Positions 1-7,529 of a DNA stretch of 64,000 bases are shown one piece after another. Source of the stretch: Saccharopolyspora kobensis (GTDB lineage: Bacteria > Actinomycetota > Actinomycetes > Mycobacteriales > Pseudonocardiaceae); contig NZ_FNVB01000014.1 in the NCBI RefSeq assembly GCF_900108315.1, positions 49,491 to 113,490 on the forward strand, read 5' to 3'. The position numbers were made by a program, and so were the translations under genes. The notes under the pieces were generated by a model. It was not told where the DNA came from, ran no database searches, and saw only the letters and a program-made list of their open reading frames with translations. Every line of letters begins with the position of its first letter. Position 1 is the stretch's first letter.

Positions 1-667
1 TGACGCCGCAGATCTCGTTGCTGGCGCGGAAGGAGTAGATGTAGTCGTCGTGGGTGCGCGGGATCAGCTTGGGCACCCCGGTGCTGCCGCCGGACAGCTG
101 CAGGAACGCCAGGTCGCCCGGCTCCGGGCCGGTCAGCTCCGCCGGTTCGGCGTCCACCTCGGACAGCGCCCGGAACTCGCCGGGCTCACCGGCGATGAAC
201 ACCTGCAGCTCCGGCAGCTTCGCCACCACCTCGGCGGCCAGCTTCCGGTGGTCGAAACCGGCTTCGACGTCGGTGGTGATGTAGGCGGCGGCCCCGCTGA
301 ACTCGCAGAAGTAGGAGATCTCGGTCAACCGGTGCGACGGCAGCGCGAAGACCGGCACGGCGCCCAGCCGGAACAGCGCGAAGCACACGTCGAAGAACTC
401 GGCGATGTTGGGCAGCTGCACGACGACGCGGTCGCCCTTGCCGATGCCCGCATCGCGCAGCCCGGCGGCGAGGCGGTCGGCGCGCACGTCGAGCTCGCCG
501 TAGGACACCCGGCGGTCGCCGTCCACCACCGCGATGCGCTCGGGGTGCTCGGCGGCGCGTTCGCGCAGCATCTGGCCGAAGGTGTAGCCGCGCCAGTAGC
601 CCGCCGCGCGGTAGCGGTCGGCGAACTCCGGCGGCCAGATCGGGTGGTCCGGTTGCGGTGCGGTCAT
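1..667 (-). CDS. dhbE: 2,3-dihydroxybenzoate-AMP ligase, partial (3' end outside window)
   Basis: This is the N-terminal 222 codons of an ANL-superfamily adenylating enzyme. It begins at the ATG (cat at 665-667) and runs off the left edge. The adenylation core motif SGGSTGVPK, followed by the start of the A3 region, lies near residue 190. DhbE/EntE activates 2,3-dihydroxybenzoate as the acyl adenylate and loads it onto an aryl carrier protein for catecholate siderophore assembly in the cytoplasm. The assignment rests on that motif and on its position directly downstream of dhbA and dhbC on the same strand, as in Bacillus dhbACE. A salicylate-AMP ligase (MbtA/YbtE type) is the main alternative, but the dhbA neighbour favours dihydroxybenzoate. 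The missing 3' half prevents checking the substrate pocket. Confidence 0.88.
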   Translation of the reverse strand, partial: MTAPQPDHPIWPPEFADRYRAAGYWRGYTFGQMLRERAAEHPERIAVVDGDRRVSYGELDVRADRLAAGLRDAGIGKGDRVVVQLPNIAEFFDVCFALFRLGAVPVFALPSHRLTEISYFCEFSGAAAYITTDVEAGFDHRKLAAEVVAKLPELQVFIAGEPGEFRALSEVDAEPAELTGPEPGDLAFLQLSGGSTGVPKLIPRTHDDYIYSFRASNEICGV

Positions 668-787
668 TGCTCAGCCCCTTCAGAACACGTCAGTGGTTGC
701 GTTGCTCGGGTGGTCGCCCAGCGGAACCTGAGTGCTCCCCCGGACTGCGGGTGCCTCTCCTGATGCATGAACAGGCCGGCAGTGCTC

Positions 788-2032
788 TCAGACTGCCTGG
801 TCCAGGCCCATCGCGGACAACGCGGTGCGGAACTTCGCGGAGGTCTCGGCGAGTTCATCGGCCGGATCCGAGCCGGCCACGATGCCCGCTCCGGCGTAGA
901 GCCGCAGCGAATCGTCCTCGACGTCGGCGCAGCGGATGGCCACCACCCACTCGCCGTCCCCGGCAGCGTCGCACCACCCGACCATGCCCGCGTAGTAGCC
1001 GCGTTCGAAAGGCTCTGTCTCGGCGATGACATCGCGCGCCCGCTGCACCGGGGTGCCGCACACCGCCGGGGTGGGGTGCAGCGCGTCGGCCAGTTCCAGC
1101 GAGGAGGTCTCGGGATCGCGCAGCTCACCGGTGACCTCGGTGGCCAGGTGCCACATGGCCGCGGTGCTGATCACCGACGGCTCGGGCACCCGCAGCTCGC
1201 GGCAGTACGGGCGCAGCGCCTCGGCCACCGCCTCCACCACGGCCCTGTGCTCCCGCAGATCCTTGTCCGAAGTGGACAGCTCGGCGGCGCGCCGCCGGTC
1301 CTCGACCGGGTCGGCGCTGCGCGGGCGCGATCCCGCCATCGGGTTGGAGCGCACCCGCATGCCGCGCCGCGACACCAGCAGCTCCGGGCTCGCGCCCAGG
1401 AAGGTGCGCTGCAGCAGCGGTTGCGGGCCGAAGCTGTCGCGGGTGCCGTCCTCGCCGCGCTTGGGCAGGTCGACCGCGAAGGTGTAGCTGGCGGGATCGG
1501 CCAGCGCCAGGTTCTGCAGCACGGTGCGCACGTCGATGGGCTCGGCGGCGGTCAGCTCCAGCGACCGGGCCAGCACCACCTTGCTCAGCTCGCCCTCCTC
1601 CAGCCGACGCAGCACGCGGCTCACGCCGCGCTCGTACTCGGCGGGCGCGGGCACCGGGCGGACCTCGCAGTCCAGCCCGCCACCGCGCGGGGTGCGCGGG
1701 ACGACGAGGTTGAGCGGCTCGGCGCGGAGCACGTCCTCGGGCAGCACCAGGTGCGCGGGCAGGTTGTTGCCGAACGGCACCGCGCCGACGACCATCGGGT
1801 TGCGGTGGCCGAACTCCGCCGCGCTGTTGAAGAACTCCGCGACCCGCTGCGGGAGGTTCTCCCGCGCGCACAGGGTCTTCGGCACCGTCGCGGCGACACC
1901 GCGGGCCAGCAGCACGCCGCGCGGCGTGGAGAAAAGGAACGACGAGCCCGCCTCGTAGGCGGACAGCAACCGGGCCGCTGCGTCGTCGGCGACCAGGTCG
2001 ATGCTGTCGATGTCGCTGTCGATGGTGGTCAT
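788..2032 (-). CDS. dhbC: Isochorismate synthase
   Basis: The 414-residue protein is a chorismate-binding enzyme that converts chorismate to isochorismate, the first committed step to 2,3-dihydroxybenzoate. Visible family motifs are GASPELLVS, SNPMAGSRPR, STSDKDLREHR, MWHLATEVTG, HPTPAVCGTP and, near the C-terminus, PFERGYYAGMVGW. The reading frame is open further upstream into dhbA. I chose the ATG at 2030-2032 because it starts 28 bp after the dhbA stop, is preceded by an AAAGGTT-type ribosome site, and gives the usual family length (about 400 residues). It is the second gene of a dhbA-dhbC-dhbE transcription unit and should share the iron control seen upstream of dhbA. A salicylate synthase is less likely because a separate DhbA is present. 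Confidence 0.92.
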   Translation of the reverse strand: MTTIDSDIDSIDLVADDAAARLLSAYEAGSSFLFSTPRGVLLARGVAATVPKTLCARENLPQRVAEFFNSAAEFGHRNPMVVGAVPFGNNLPAHLVLPEDVLRAEPLNLVVPRTPRGGGLDCEVRPVPAPAEYERGVSRVLRRLEEGELSKVVLARSLELTAAEPIDVRTVLQNLALADPASYTFAVDLPKRGEDGTRDSFGPQPLLQRTFLGASPELLVSRRGMRVRSNPMAGSRPRSADPVEDRRRAAELSTSDKDLREHRAVVEAVAEALRPYCRELRVPEPSVISTAAMWHLATEVTGELRDPETSSLELADALHPTPAVCGTPVQRARDVIAETEPFERGYYAGMVGWCDAAGDGEWVVAIRCADVEDDSLRLYAGAGIVAGSDPADELAETSAKFRTALSAMGLDQAV

Positions 2033-2060
2033 GGCAACCTTTCGGAGTTCGCGGCGGGAA

Positions 2061-2837
2061 TCAGGCGCGCAGCGTGGCGCCGCCATCGACGTACAGGTCG
2101 TGCATGGTGATGTGCCGGGCCTGATCGGAGGCCAGGAACACCACGGCGTCGGCGATGTCCTCCGGAGTGGCGAGCTTGCGCAGCGGGATGCCTGCCTTGA
2201 AGGTCTCGGGGGAACCGGCGATGACCCGTTCGGCACCGCGCTCGTCGGCCCACATCCCGCGCTGCATGTCGGTGTCGGTGGAACCGGGAGCGACGACGTT
2301 GCAGCGGATGCCGTGCTCGGCCAGCTCCAGGCCGAGCGACTTGGTGAACAGCGTGGCCGCGGCCTTGGAGGCGGCGTAGGCGGCCATGCCGTGGCGGGGC
2401 ACGCCCGCGGCGTTGGAGCTGACGGTGACGATGGAGCCCCGCTGCCGGGCGATCATGTGCTTGGAGACCGCGCGGGAGAAGTTGAACACCCCGGTGGTGT
2501 TGACCGCGAAGGTCCGCTCCCAGTCCTCGTCGCTGATCTCCTGCACCGTGCCGACCTGGAGCACCCCGGCGACGTTGGCCAGCACGCCGATCGGCCCGAC
2601 CTCGGCCTCCACCCGCTCCACGACGTCGGTCACGGCCGCCGAGTCGGCCACGTCGGCCTGGTAGGCCCGCACCCGCTCGCCCAGCCTCGCGGCGACGGCC
2701 GCCGCCTTCTCACCGTCGCGGTCCACCGCGGCGACGGTCGCGCCGAGCTCGGCGAACGCAGCGGTCACCGCGGCACCGATGCCCTGGCCCGCGCCTGTCA
2801 CGATGGCGACCGCGCCGCCGATCCCCGTCCGGTTCAT
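2061..2837 (-). CDS. dhbA: 2,3-dihydro-2,3-dihydroxybenzoate dehydrogenase
   Basis: This is a 258-residue classical short-chain dehydrogenase. The N-terminal TGAGQGIG nucleotide-binding motif lies near residues 15-22, NVAG sits in the middle, and the catalytic Ser followed by YAASK is near residues 150-165. DhbA/EntA oxidises 2,3-dihydro-2,3-dihydroxybenzoate to 2,3-dihydroxybenzoate with NAD+. The short-chain family is large and specificity cannot be read from motifs alone, so the gene name depends on the neighbours dhbC and dhbE on the same strand. The ATG at 2835-2837 has a good ribosome site (AGAAGGTG). It is the first gene of the operon; two iron-box palindromes lie 16 and 36 bp upstream. 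The isochorismatase (dhbB) is not in the window and may lie to the left. Confidence 0.9.
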   Translation of the reverse strand: MNRTGIGGAVAIVTGAGQGIGAAVTAAFAELGATVAAVDRDGEKAAAVAARLGERVRAYQADVADSAAVTDVVERVEAEVGPIGVLANVAGVLQVGTVQEISDEDWERTFAVNTTGVFNFSRAVSKHMIARQRGSIVTVSSNAAGVPRHGMAAYAASKAAATLFTKSLGLELAEHGIRCNVVAPGSTDTDMQRGMWADERGAERVIAGSPETFKAGIPLRKLATPEDIADAVVFLASDQARHITMHDLYVDGGATLRA

Positions 2838-2849
2838 CGCACCTTCTGA

Positions 2850-2891
2850 AACTCAGGCAAGCCTAACCTTTGTCAGGCGAGCCTGAGTTTA
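2850..2891 (-). promoter_or_regulatory. Tandem IdeR/DmdR iron boxes upstream of dhbA
   Basis: Two interrupted palindromes, TCAGGCAAGCCTAA (2853-2866) and TCAGGCGAGCCTGA (2873-2886), are spaced exactly 20 bp start to start, about two helical turns. Read on the minus strand, the first contains GGTTAGGCTTGCCTGA, matching about 13 of 16 positions of the DtxR/IdeR consensus. A possible -10 (TAAACT, minus strand, 2886-2891) overlaps the distal box. The sites should repress the dhb operon when ferrous iron is plentiful. That regulator assignment is inferred from consensus similarity and gene context. A further perfect palindrome, CACGTACGTG, lies at 2895-2904. Confidence 0.82.
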
Positions 2892-3081
2892 GAACACGTA
2901 CGTGCTCGTATCTCCCCACCATCGAGGTGTCATTGATCACCGACCGCAACGATCCGTTGCCCTCACTGCCTCGCAGGGGCGACGTCTGCGGGGTTCACGT
3001 CACGCACGCAGGTGCGGCAACGCCGGACGGTACAGGCCCCACGAAAGCACAGCAGGAGCGAGTCACCACACCGCCGTCCGG

Positions 3082-4413
3082 TCAGTCGGCGATTGCTCGG
3101 GTGAAGCCCAGGTCGACGAGGTCTTGGGGGCGCAGGCGGAGGTGGTCGGCCAGGTCGGGTACTTGTGCCGGGTCTCGTTTCAGGATCGCTGCGCTGGATT
3201 CCGGGGCGATCACCGCGAAGTAGGCGTCGGCGGTGATCCAGGTTCGGCCTGGTGCGGCCAGGGCCAGCGCTCCTCCGGAGCCGCCTTCGCCGATGACCAG
3301 GGTGGTGATCGGCACCTGCGCGTCGGCCACGGCCGTGAACAGCTCCGCGATCGCGGGGCCCACGCCGCCGCGCTCGGCCGCCGCGTCGTTGGCCGCGCCC
3401 GGGGTGTCCACCAGCGTCAGCACCGGGATGCCCAACTGGTCGGCGAGCCTGATCAGGCGGGCCGCGGTGCGGAATCCGGGCGGGGTGTTGGCGGTGCCGG
3501 TCTGCGCGGCGAAGGCGATCGTGCGGCCTTCGTGCTCGCCGAAGCCGCAGAGCATCCCCTCGTCGCGGCCGCCAGCCCGGTCGCCGCTGATCTCGGAGCG
3601 GGTCGAGAAGTAGGCGTCCAGGTACGCCCGAGCGCGTGGCCGGTCGGCCGACCTGGCGCGCTGGACCGCCTCCCAGCCCGTCGAGGGCGGCTCGCCGCTG
3701 GCCAGCGACTTCGGCACCGGTGCGGGCAGCGAGGACGACCGCTGCGGGTGCAGCAGCCGGATCAGCTCGGTCAGCACCGGGGGCAGTTCGGCGGGGTCGA
3801 CGATCCGGTCCACCTGGCCGTCGGCGAACTTGCCCTCGGCGGTGAACGCCTCGCCCGTCTCGGTCGCGCTGCGCACGCGGCTGCCGCCGAAGGCCACCGC
3901 CGCGCCGCGCTCGGCCAGCACCACGTCGGCGGCCGCCGACAGCGCCGCCCACATGCCTCCGGTCGTCGGATTCCGCAGCACCGTGATGTGCGGGATCCCG
4001 TCCCGCCGGGTCAGCAGGCAGGCGCGCGCGATCTCCTGGAGCTGCCGGAGGGCGCAGATGCCCTCCTGCATCCGGCTGCCACCGGAGGCCACCAGCGAGA
4101 TCACCGGCAGCCGCAGCTCCCGGGCCCGCCCGAAGGCCGCCGCGATCCGCGCGCCCGCTGCTTGTCCGACCGACCCGCCGAGGTGGGCGAAGTCGAACGC
4201 GATGAGCACCGCAGGCAGCTGCCCCACCTGAGCCCGACCGCAGAGCACCGATTCGGCGGCGCCGCTGCGGTCGGCCGCACGGGCGCGCTGATCGTCGTAG
4301 CCCGGCCAGCCCAGCGGGCCGTCGACCGCGTTCGCGACCGCCGGGGGCTCGAACTCCTCGAATCCCCGGCCGATCGCCTCGACCAGCGCGCGAGCCGCGC
4401 TGAGCTCAGTCAT
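3082..4413 (-). CDS. Fused AccD/AccA-like carboxyltransferase (malonyl-CoA linked)
   Basis: The 443-residue protein joins two crotonase-fold carboxyltransferase halves. The N-half carries ASGGSRMQEG and NPTTGGMWA, typical of AccD; the C-half carries DTPGA followed by IGEGGSGGALALA, typical of AccA. The N-terminus lacks the four-cysteine zinc ribbon of bacterial AccD, and the total is much shorter than AccD plus AccA (about 620). The start at 4413 overlaps the matB stop by 8 bp, so the two are translationally coupled. Beside a malonyl-CoA synthetase and its regulator, where other bacteria have a malonyl-CoA decarboxylase, it may transfer or release the malonyl carboxyl group. That role is an inference. 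Alternatives are an acetyl/propionyl-CoA carboxylase beta subunit or a malonate-decarboxylase beta-gamma fusion. No biotin carboxylase or biotin carrier gene is nearby. Confidence 0.85.
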   Translation of the reverse strand: MTELSAARALVEAIGRGFEEFEPPAVANAVDGPLGWPGYDDQRARAADRSGAAESVLCGRAQVGQLPAVLIAFDFAHLGGSVGQAAGARIAAAFGRARELRLPVISLVASGGSRMQEGICALRQLQEIARACLLTRRDGIPHITVLRNPTTGGMWAALSAAADVVLAERGAAVAFGGSRVRSATETGEAFTAEGKFADGQVDRIVDPAELPPVLTELIRLLHPQRSSSLPAPVPKSLASGEPPSTGWEAVQRARSADRPRARAYLDAYFSTRSEISGDRAGGRDEGMLCGFGEHEGRTIAFAAQTGTANTPPGFRTAARLIRLADQLGIPVLTLVDTPGAANDAAAERGGVGPAIAELFTAVADAQVPITTLVIGEGGSGGALALAAPGRTWITADAYFAVIAPESSAAILKRDPAQVPDLADHLRLRPQDLVDLGFTRAIAD

Positions 4414-5836
4414 GCCGCAAGGCCTTCTTCTGCACCTTGCCCATCTCGTTGCGCGGCAGGGCGTCCAGGTAGCGCACCACGCGCGGGCGCTTGTGCGGGG
4501 TCAGCAGCCGGGCCACGTGGTCGGCCAGCTCCTGGTCGGTGACCTCCTGACCGGGCGCGCGCACGATCCAGGCCACGATCCGCTCGCCCAGGTCGGCGTC
4601 CGGTTCGCCGGTGACCGCGACCTCGGCGACCGCCGGGTGCTCCAGCAGGCAGTTCTCGATCTCGCCCGCGCCGATCTTGTAGCCGCCGCTCTTGATGATG
4701 TCGGTGGCCTTGCGCCCGACGATGCGGATGTAGCCGTCCGGGGCGCGGGTGGCCACGTCACCGGTGCGGAACCAGCCGTCGGCGAACGCCGCGGCGGTGG
4801 CGTCGGGGCGGTTGAGGTAGCCGCTGAACAGGTTCGAGCCGCGGATCAGGATCTCGCCGACCGTCTCGTCGTCGCTGACCTCGATCTCCGCGCCCTGCTC
4901 GTCGACCAGCTTGAGCTCGACACCGGCGAACGGGCGGCCCACGTAGCCGGGCCTGCGGTCGCCGTCTGCGCGCACGCCGCAGTTCATGATCGTCTCGCTC
5001 ATGCCGTAGCGCTCCACGACCCGCTGCCCGGTCAGCCGCTCGATCCGCTCGTGCTCGACCGCGGGCAGCGCCGCCGATCCCGACACGAGCAGCCGCGCCT
5101 TGCCGACCGCCTTCCCGATCTCCGGGTCGCGCTCGGCGTCCTCGGCCAGCCGGTGGTACATGGTCGGCACGCCGAACATCATGGTCGCCGGCCCGGCGAG
5201 CTCCTCGGCGATGGCCGCGGAGGAGAACTTGCCCAGGTGGTGCACCGCGCCGCCCAGCCGCACGGGCCCGAGCGTGCCGAGGATCAGGCCGTGCACGTGG
5301 AACAGCGGCAGCGCGTGCACCAGCACGTCCTCTGCGGTCCACTCCCACGCCTCGGCCAGCGCGTCGAGGTTGGCGCTGAGCGCGCGGCGCGGCAGCACGA
5401 CGCCCTTGGGCGGGCCGGTGGTGCCCGAGGTGTAGACGATCAGCGCCGGAGCGTCCTCGTCGGCCTCCGGGGGCAGCTCACCACCGCGAGCGCTCAGGTC
5501 GACCTCGTGCACCGGGATGTCGCCGAGGCCGTCCGGGGCTCGGAAGCCCGGCGCCGCAAGCAGCAGTTCCGGCTGGCTGTCGCTCAGGATGTGCGCGAGT
5601 TCGCGCTCCCCCACCTTCGGGTTGATCGGCACCACCGCGACACCCGCGCTGAGCCCGCCGATGACGGCCGCGCAGGTCTCCAGCTCGTTGGTCGCCCACA
5701 CCGCGATGCGCTGCCGGCCCGCGACCAGCTCGGCGATCGCCGCGGCCACCCCCGCCAGCTCCTGGTAGTCCAGCGCCCGCGCGCCGAAGCGCAGCGCCTC
5801 CGCGCCATCCGGCTGCCGCAACTTCGGGAACAGCAC
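4406..5836 (-). CDS. matB: Malonyl-CoA synthetase (MatB-like)
   Basis: This 476-residue ANL enzyme should make malonyl-CoA from malonate, ATP and CoA in the cytoplasm. The P-loop-like motif YTSGTTGPPKG is near residues 134-144, YGMSET follows in the middle, GWFRTGD lies before the hinge, and the C-terminal EMGKVQKK contains the catalytic lysine. The N-terminus (LFP...ALRFG...LDYQEL) resembles Streptomyces MatB. ANL specificity is hard to read from motifs, so a short- or medium-chain acyl-CoA ligase is possible. The divergent FCD-type GntR gene matches the MatR-MatB arrangement of malonate operons. Transcription starts in a region with two putative operators (5856-5936), and the gene overlaps the downstream carboxyltransferase by 8 bp. 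Confidence 0.85.
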   Translation of the reverse strand: MLFPKLRQPDGAEALRFGARALDYQELAGVAAAIAELVAGRQRIAVWATNELETCAAVIGGLSAGVAVVPINPKVGERELAHILSDSQPELLLAAPGFRAPDGLGDIPVHEVDLSARGGELPPEADEDAPALIVYTSGTTGPPKGVVLPRRALSANLDALAEAWEWTAEDVLVHALPLFHVHGLILGTLGPVRLGGAVHHLGKFSSAAIAEELAGPATMMFGVPTMYHRLAEDAERDPEIGKAVGKARLLVSGSAALPAVEHERIERLTGQRVVERYGMSETIMNCGVRADGDRRPGYVGRPFAGVELKLVDEQGAEIEVSDDETVGEILIRGSNLFSGYLNRPDATAAAFADGWFRTGDVATRAPDGYIRIVGRKATDIIKSGGYKIGAGEIENCLLEHPAVAEVAVTGEPDADLGERIVAWIVRAPGQEVTDQELADHVARLLTPHKRPRVVRYLDALPRNEMGKVQKKALRHD

Positions 5837-5855
5837 CGGCCACCTCCACGATCAT

Positions 5856-5936
5856 TGGTCCACTGGCCAGACCACTTTTGCGCCGCGAACCACCGCCGTC
5901 AAGCGACTGTGCGAAAATTGGCTCAGCCACTGGACC
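5856..5936. promoter_or_regulatory. Putative MatR operators between matB and matR
   Basis: GGTCCACTGG (5857-5866) and CCACTGGACC (5927-5936) form an inverted pair matching at 9 of 10 positions, one near each divergent gene. Beside the first, TGGCCAGACCA (5864-5874) differs by one base from the FadR-type box TGGTNNGACCA bound by FCD-family GntR regulators. A wider arrangement TGGTC-N9-GACCA (5856-5874) is also symmetric. I infer that the divergent GntR protein binds here and controls both transcripts. Confidence 0.6.
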
Positions 5937-5992
5937 GAAACCCCGGTGTTAGCCTGATCACCGCTCCCCCTTGCCCGCCTGGAGGAAACCCG

Positions 5993-6715
5993 GTGTCCGA
6001 CGCCCTGCGCCCGCTCGCCCGCCCGCGCCTGTACGAGCAGGTCGTGCAGCGGCTGCGCGAGCACGTCGCCGCCTCTGGCCTGCGCACGGGCGACCGGCTG
6101 CCGCCGGAGCGCAAGCTCGCCGAGCAGCTCGGCGTCAGCCGCGCCTCGGTCAAGCAGGCCATCGTGGTGCTCGAAGTGCAAGGGCTGGTCGAGGTCAGGC
6201 ACGGCGGCGGCACCTACCTTCGCCGCGAGTCGCTGGACGTCGAGCCGGTCGACGAGCTGGTGGCGCGGAAGCGCCGCCTGCCCGACGTGCTGGACGCGCG
6301 CGAAGCACTGGAGACCAAGACCGCGGAGCTGGCCGCGCAGCGGCGCACCGAGGCGGACCTGGCCGAGATCGACGCCGCCCTGGCGGACATGCGCCGCGAG
6401 ATCGCCGACGGCGAGCTCGGCAGCGAGGGCGACCGCCGCTTCCACGCCGCGATCACCGCCGCCGCGCACAGCTCCCTGCTCGCCGACTTCATGCGCACCA
6501 TCGCCACCGAGATCGCCGAGAGCCGCCAGGAATCGCTGCGCCAGCCGGACCGCCCGAACAAGTCCCTGACCCAGCACGAGCGCATCGCCGAGGCGATCCG
6601 CGCCGGAGACGCCCGAGCGGCGGTCACCGCGATGCGCCGCCACCTGCGCACGGTCAGCCGCGTCCGCCTCCTCTCCTGGGACCCCGACGCCGAACCGACT
6701 CCCCCGGCCGAGTGA
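5993..6715 (+). CDS. matR: GntR/FCD-family regulator of the malonate module (MatR-like)
   Basis: The protein has 240 residues. The N-terminal winged helix-turn-helix spans about residues 8-70, with the GntR signature GDRLPPERKLAEQLGVSRAS and then VRHGGGTY. A helical FCD ligand domain follows at about 95-225. FCD regulators usually bind small organic acids or acyl-CoAs and dissociate from DNA. The GTG at 5993 was chosen because GGAGG sits at 5981-5985 with ideal spacing and the protein then has the family length; the frame is open far upstream without a supported start. It diverges from matB, and two candidate operators lie between them. The inducer (malonate or malonyl-CoA) is inferred from context only. 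Confidence 0.87.
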   Translation: MSDALRPLARPRLYEQVVQRLREHVAASGLRTGDRLPPERKLAEQLGVSRASVKQAIVVLEVQGLVEVRHGGGTYLRRESLDVEPVDELVARKRRLPDVLDAREALETKTAELAAQRRTEADLAEIDAALADMRREIADGELGSEGDRRFHAAITAAAHSSLLADFMRTIATEIAESRQESLRQPDRPNKSLTQHERIAEAIRAGDARAAVTAMRRHLRTVSRVRLLSWDPDAEPTPPAE

Positions 6716-6776
6716 CGGTCCTCCGCCCGAGACACCCGACCTTCTCCCTGCTCAGGGCACCCGCGCTGCCATGGAC

Positions 6777-6839
6777 GTGTCGACTTCGCGAGAATCGACC
6801 GTCACCCGGATGAACGTCGATCTCGCGCGAAATCGACAC
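6777..6839. terminator. Large imperfect hairpin after matR
   Basis: GTGTCGACTTCGCGAGAATCGAC (6777-6799) pairs with 6816-6839 with only a few mismatches, leaving a 16-nt loop. Each arm is itself partly palindromic around TCGCG. The hairpin lies about 60 nt after the matR stop and has no T-run, as is usual for actinomycete terminators. The rest of the 243-bp gap shows no other gene. Confidence 0.5.
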
Positions 6840-6958
6840 CTCGTCCCCGACCGGGAGGTGGGTGAGTGCGGTCGTTAGGCTGGGTCGTCCTGTTCCGGTC
6901 GTTGTGGAGTGCGTGACGTGATCGACCGCCTGGCTCCGCCGCGCGAGCGGGTGGTCCG

Positions 6959-7456
6959 GTGATCGGGTGGCTGCTGGCCACCGCGGGCACCGCTGCGCTG
7001 GGCAGCTTCTTCCCGCTGGTCAACATCGAGCTCTACCTGCTCGGCGTGGTGTCCACAGTGGATGGCGTGAGCTGGTGGGCGTTCGGGCTCGCCGCCGCGG
7101 TCGGCCAGGTGGCGGGCAAGACCCTGTTCTACTTCGCGGGCCGGGGCGGGTTCGCGCTCGGCGAGCGGCTGCTGAAGCGGCTGGAGGCCAAGCGGAAGGG
7201 CAGCCGGTGGGCCGGCTGGTTCGAGAAGTTCCACCAGCGCACCGTGGAGCGCCCCTGGTGGGGCCTGGGCGTGCTGGCGCTGACCGCGATCCCCGGCATC
7301 CCGCCCTACAGCCTGATGTGCCTGCTCTCCGGAGCCGCCGGCCTGCCGCTGCTCGGCTTCCTCGCGGCGAGCCTGCTCGGCCGCAGCGCGCACTTCCTCA
7401 TCGTCGCCGGTGCCCCCGAACTGCTGCACTGGCTGCCCGCCGCGCTCGGGTCCTGA
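6959..7456 (+). CDS. VTT/DedA-like small membrane protein
   Basis: This is a 165-residue, strongly hydrophobic protein with about four membrane segments (near residues 3-28, 40-60, 98-125 and 128-155) separated by a basic loop rich in Lys and Arg (residues 72-95). The repeated glycine-rich helices and the PGIPPYSL segment resemble VTT-domain (SNARE-associated/DedA) proteins, which include lipid scramblases and carriers; function here is unknown. I chose the GTG at 6959. It overlaps the stop of a possible 14-codon ORF (6918-6962) in another frame, and the ribosome site is weak, so the start is uncertain. The catalase gene follows after 73 bp on the same strand. Confidence 0.7.
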   Translation: MIGWLLATAGTAALGSFFPLVNIELYLLGVVSTVDGVSWWAFGLAAAVGQVAGKTLFYFAGRGGFALGERLLKRLEAKRKGSRWAGWFEKFHQRTVERPWWGLGVLALTAIPGIPPYSLMCLLSGAAGLPLLGFLAASLLGRSAHFLIVAGAPELLHWLPAALGS

Positions 7457-7465
7457 ACTGGCATA

Positions 7466-7518
7466 CCCCTCGGCCCAGGCGGGAAACCTGGTGGGCGGTC
7501 TCAGCCAACACCGAGGGG
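7466..7518 (+). promoter_or_regulatory. katE leader hairpin covering the ribosome-binding site
   Basis: CCCCTCGG (7466-7473) is the exact complement of CCGAGGGG (7511-7518). The latter contains most of the katE Shine-Dalgarno (GAGGGGAG, 7513-7520). A smaller CCAGG/CCTGG stem lies inside. In RNA the ribosome site could be masked. Whether this limits translation is an inference. Confidence 0.4.
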
Positions 7519-7529
7519 AGCCAGCCGCG

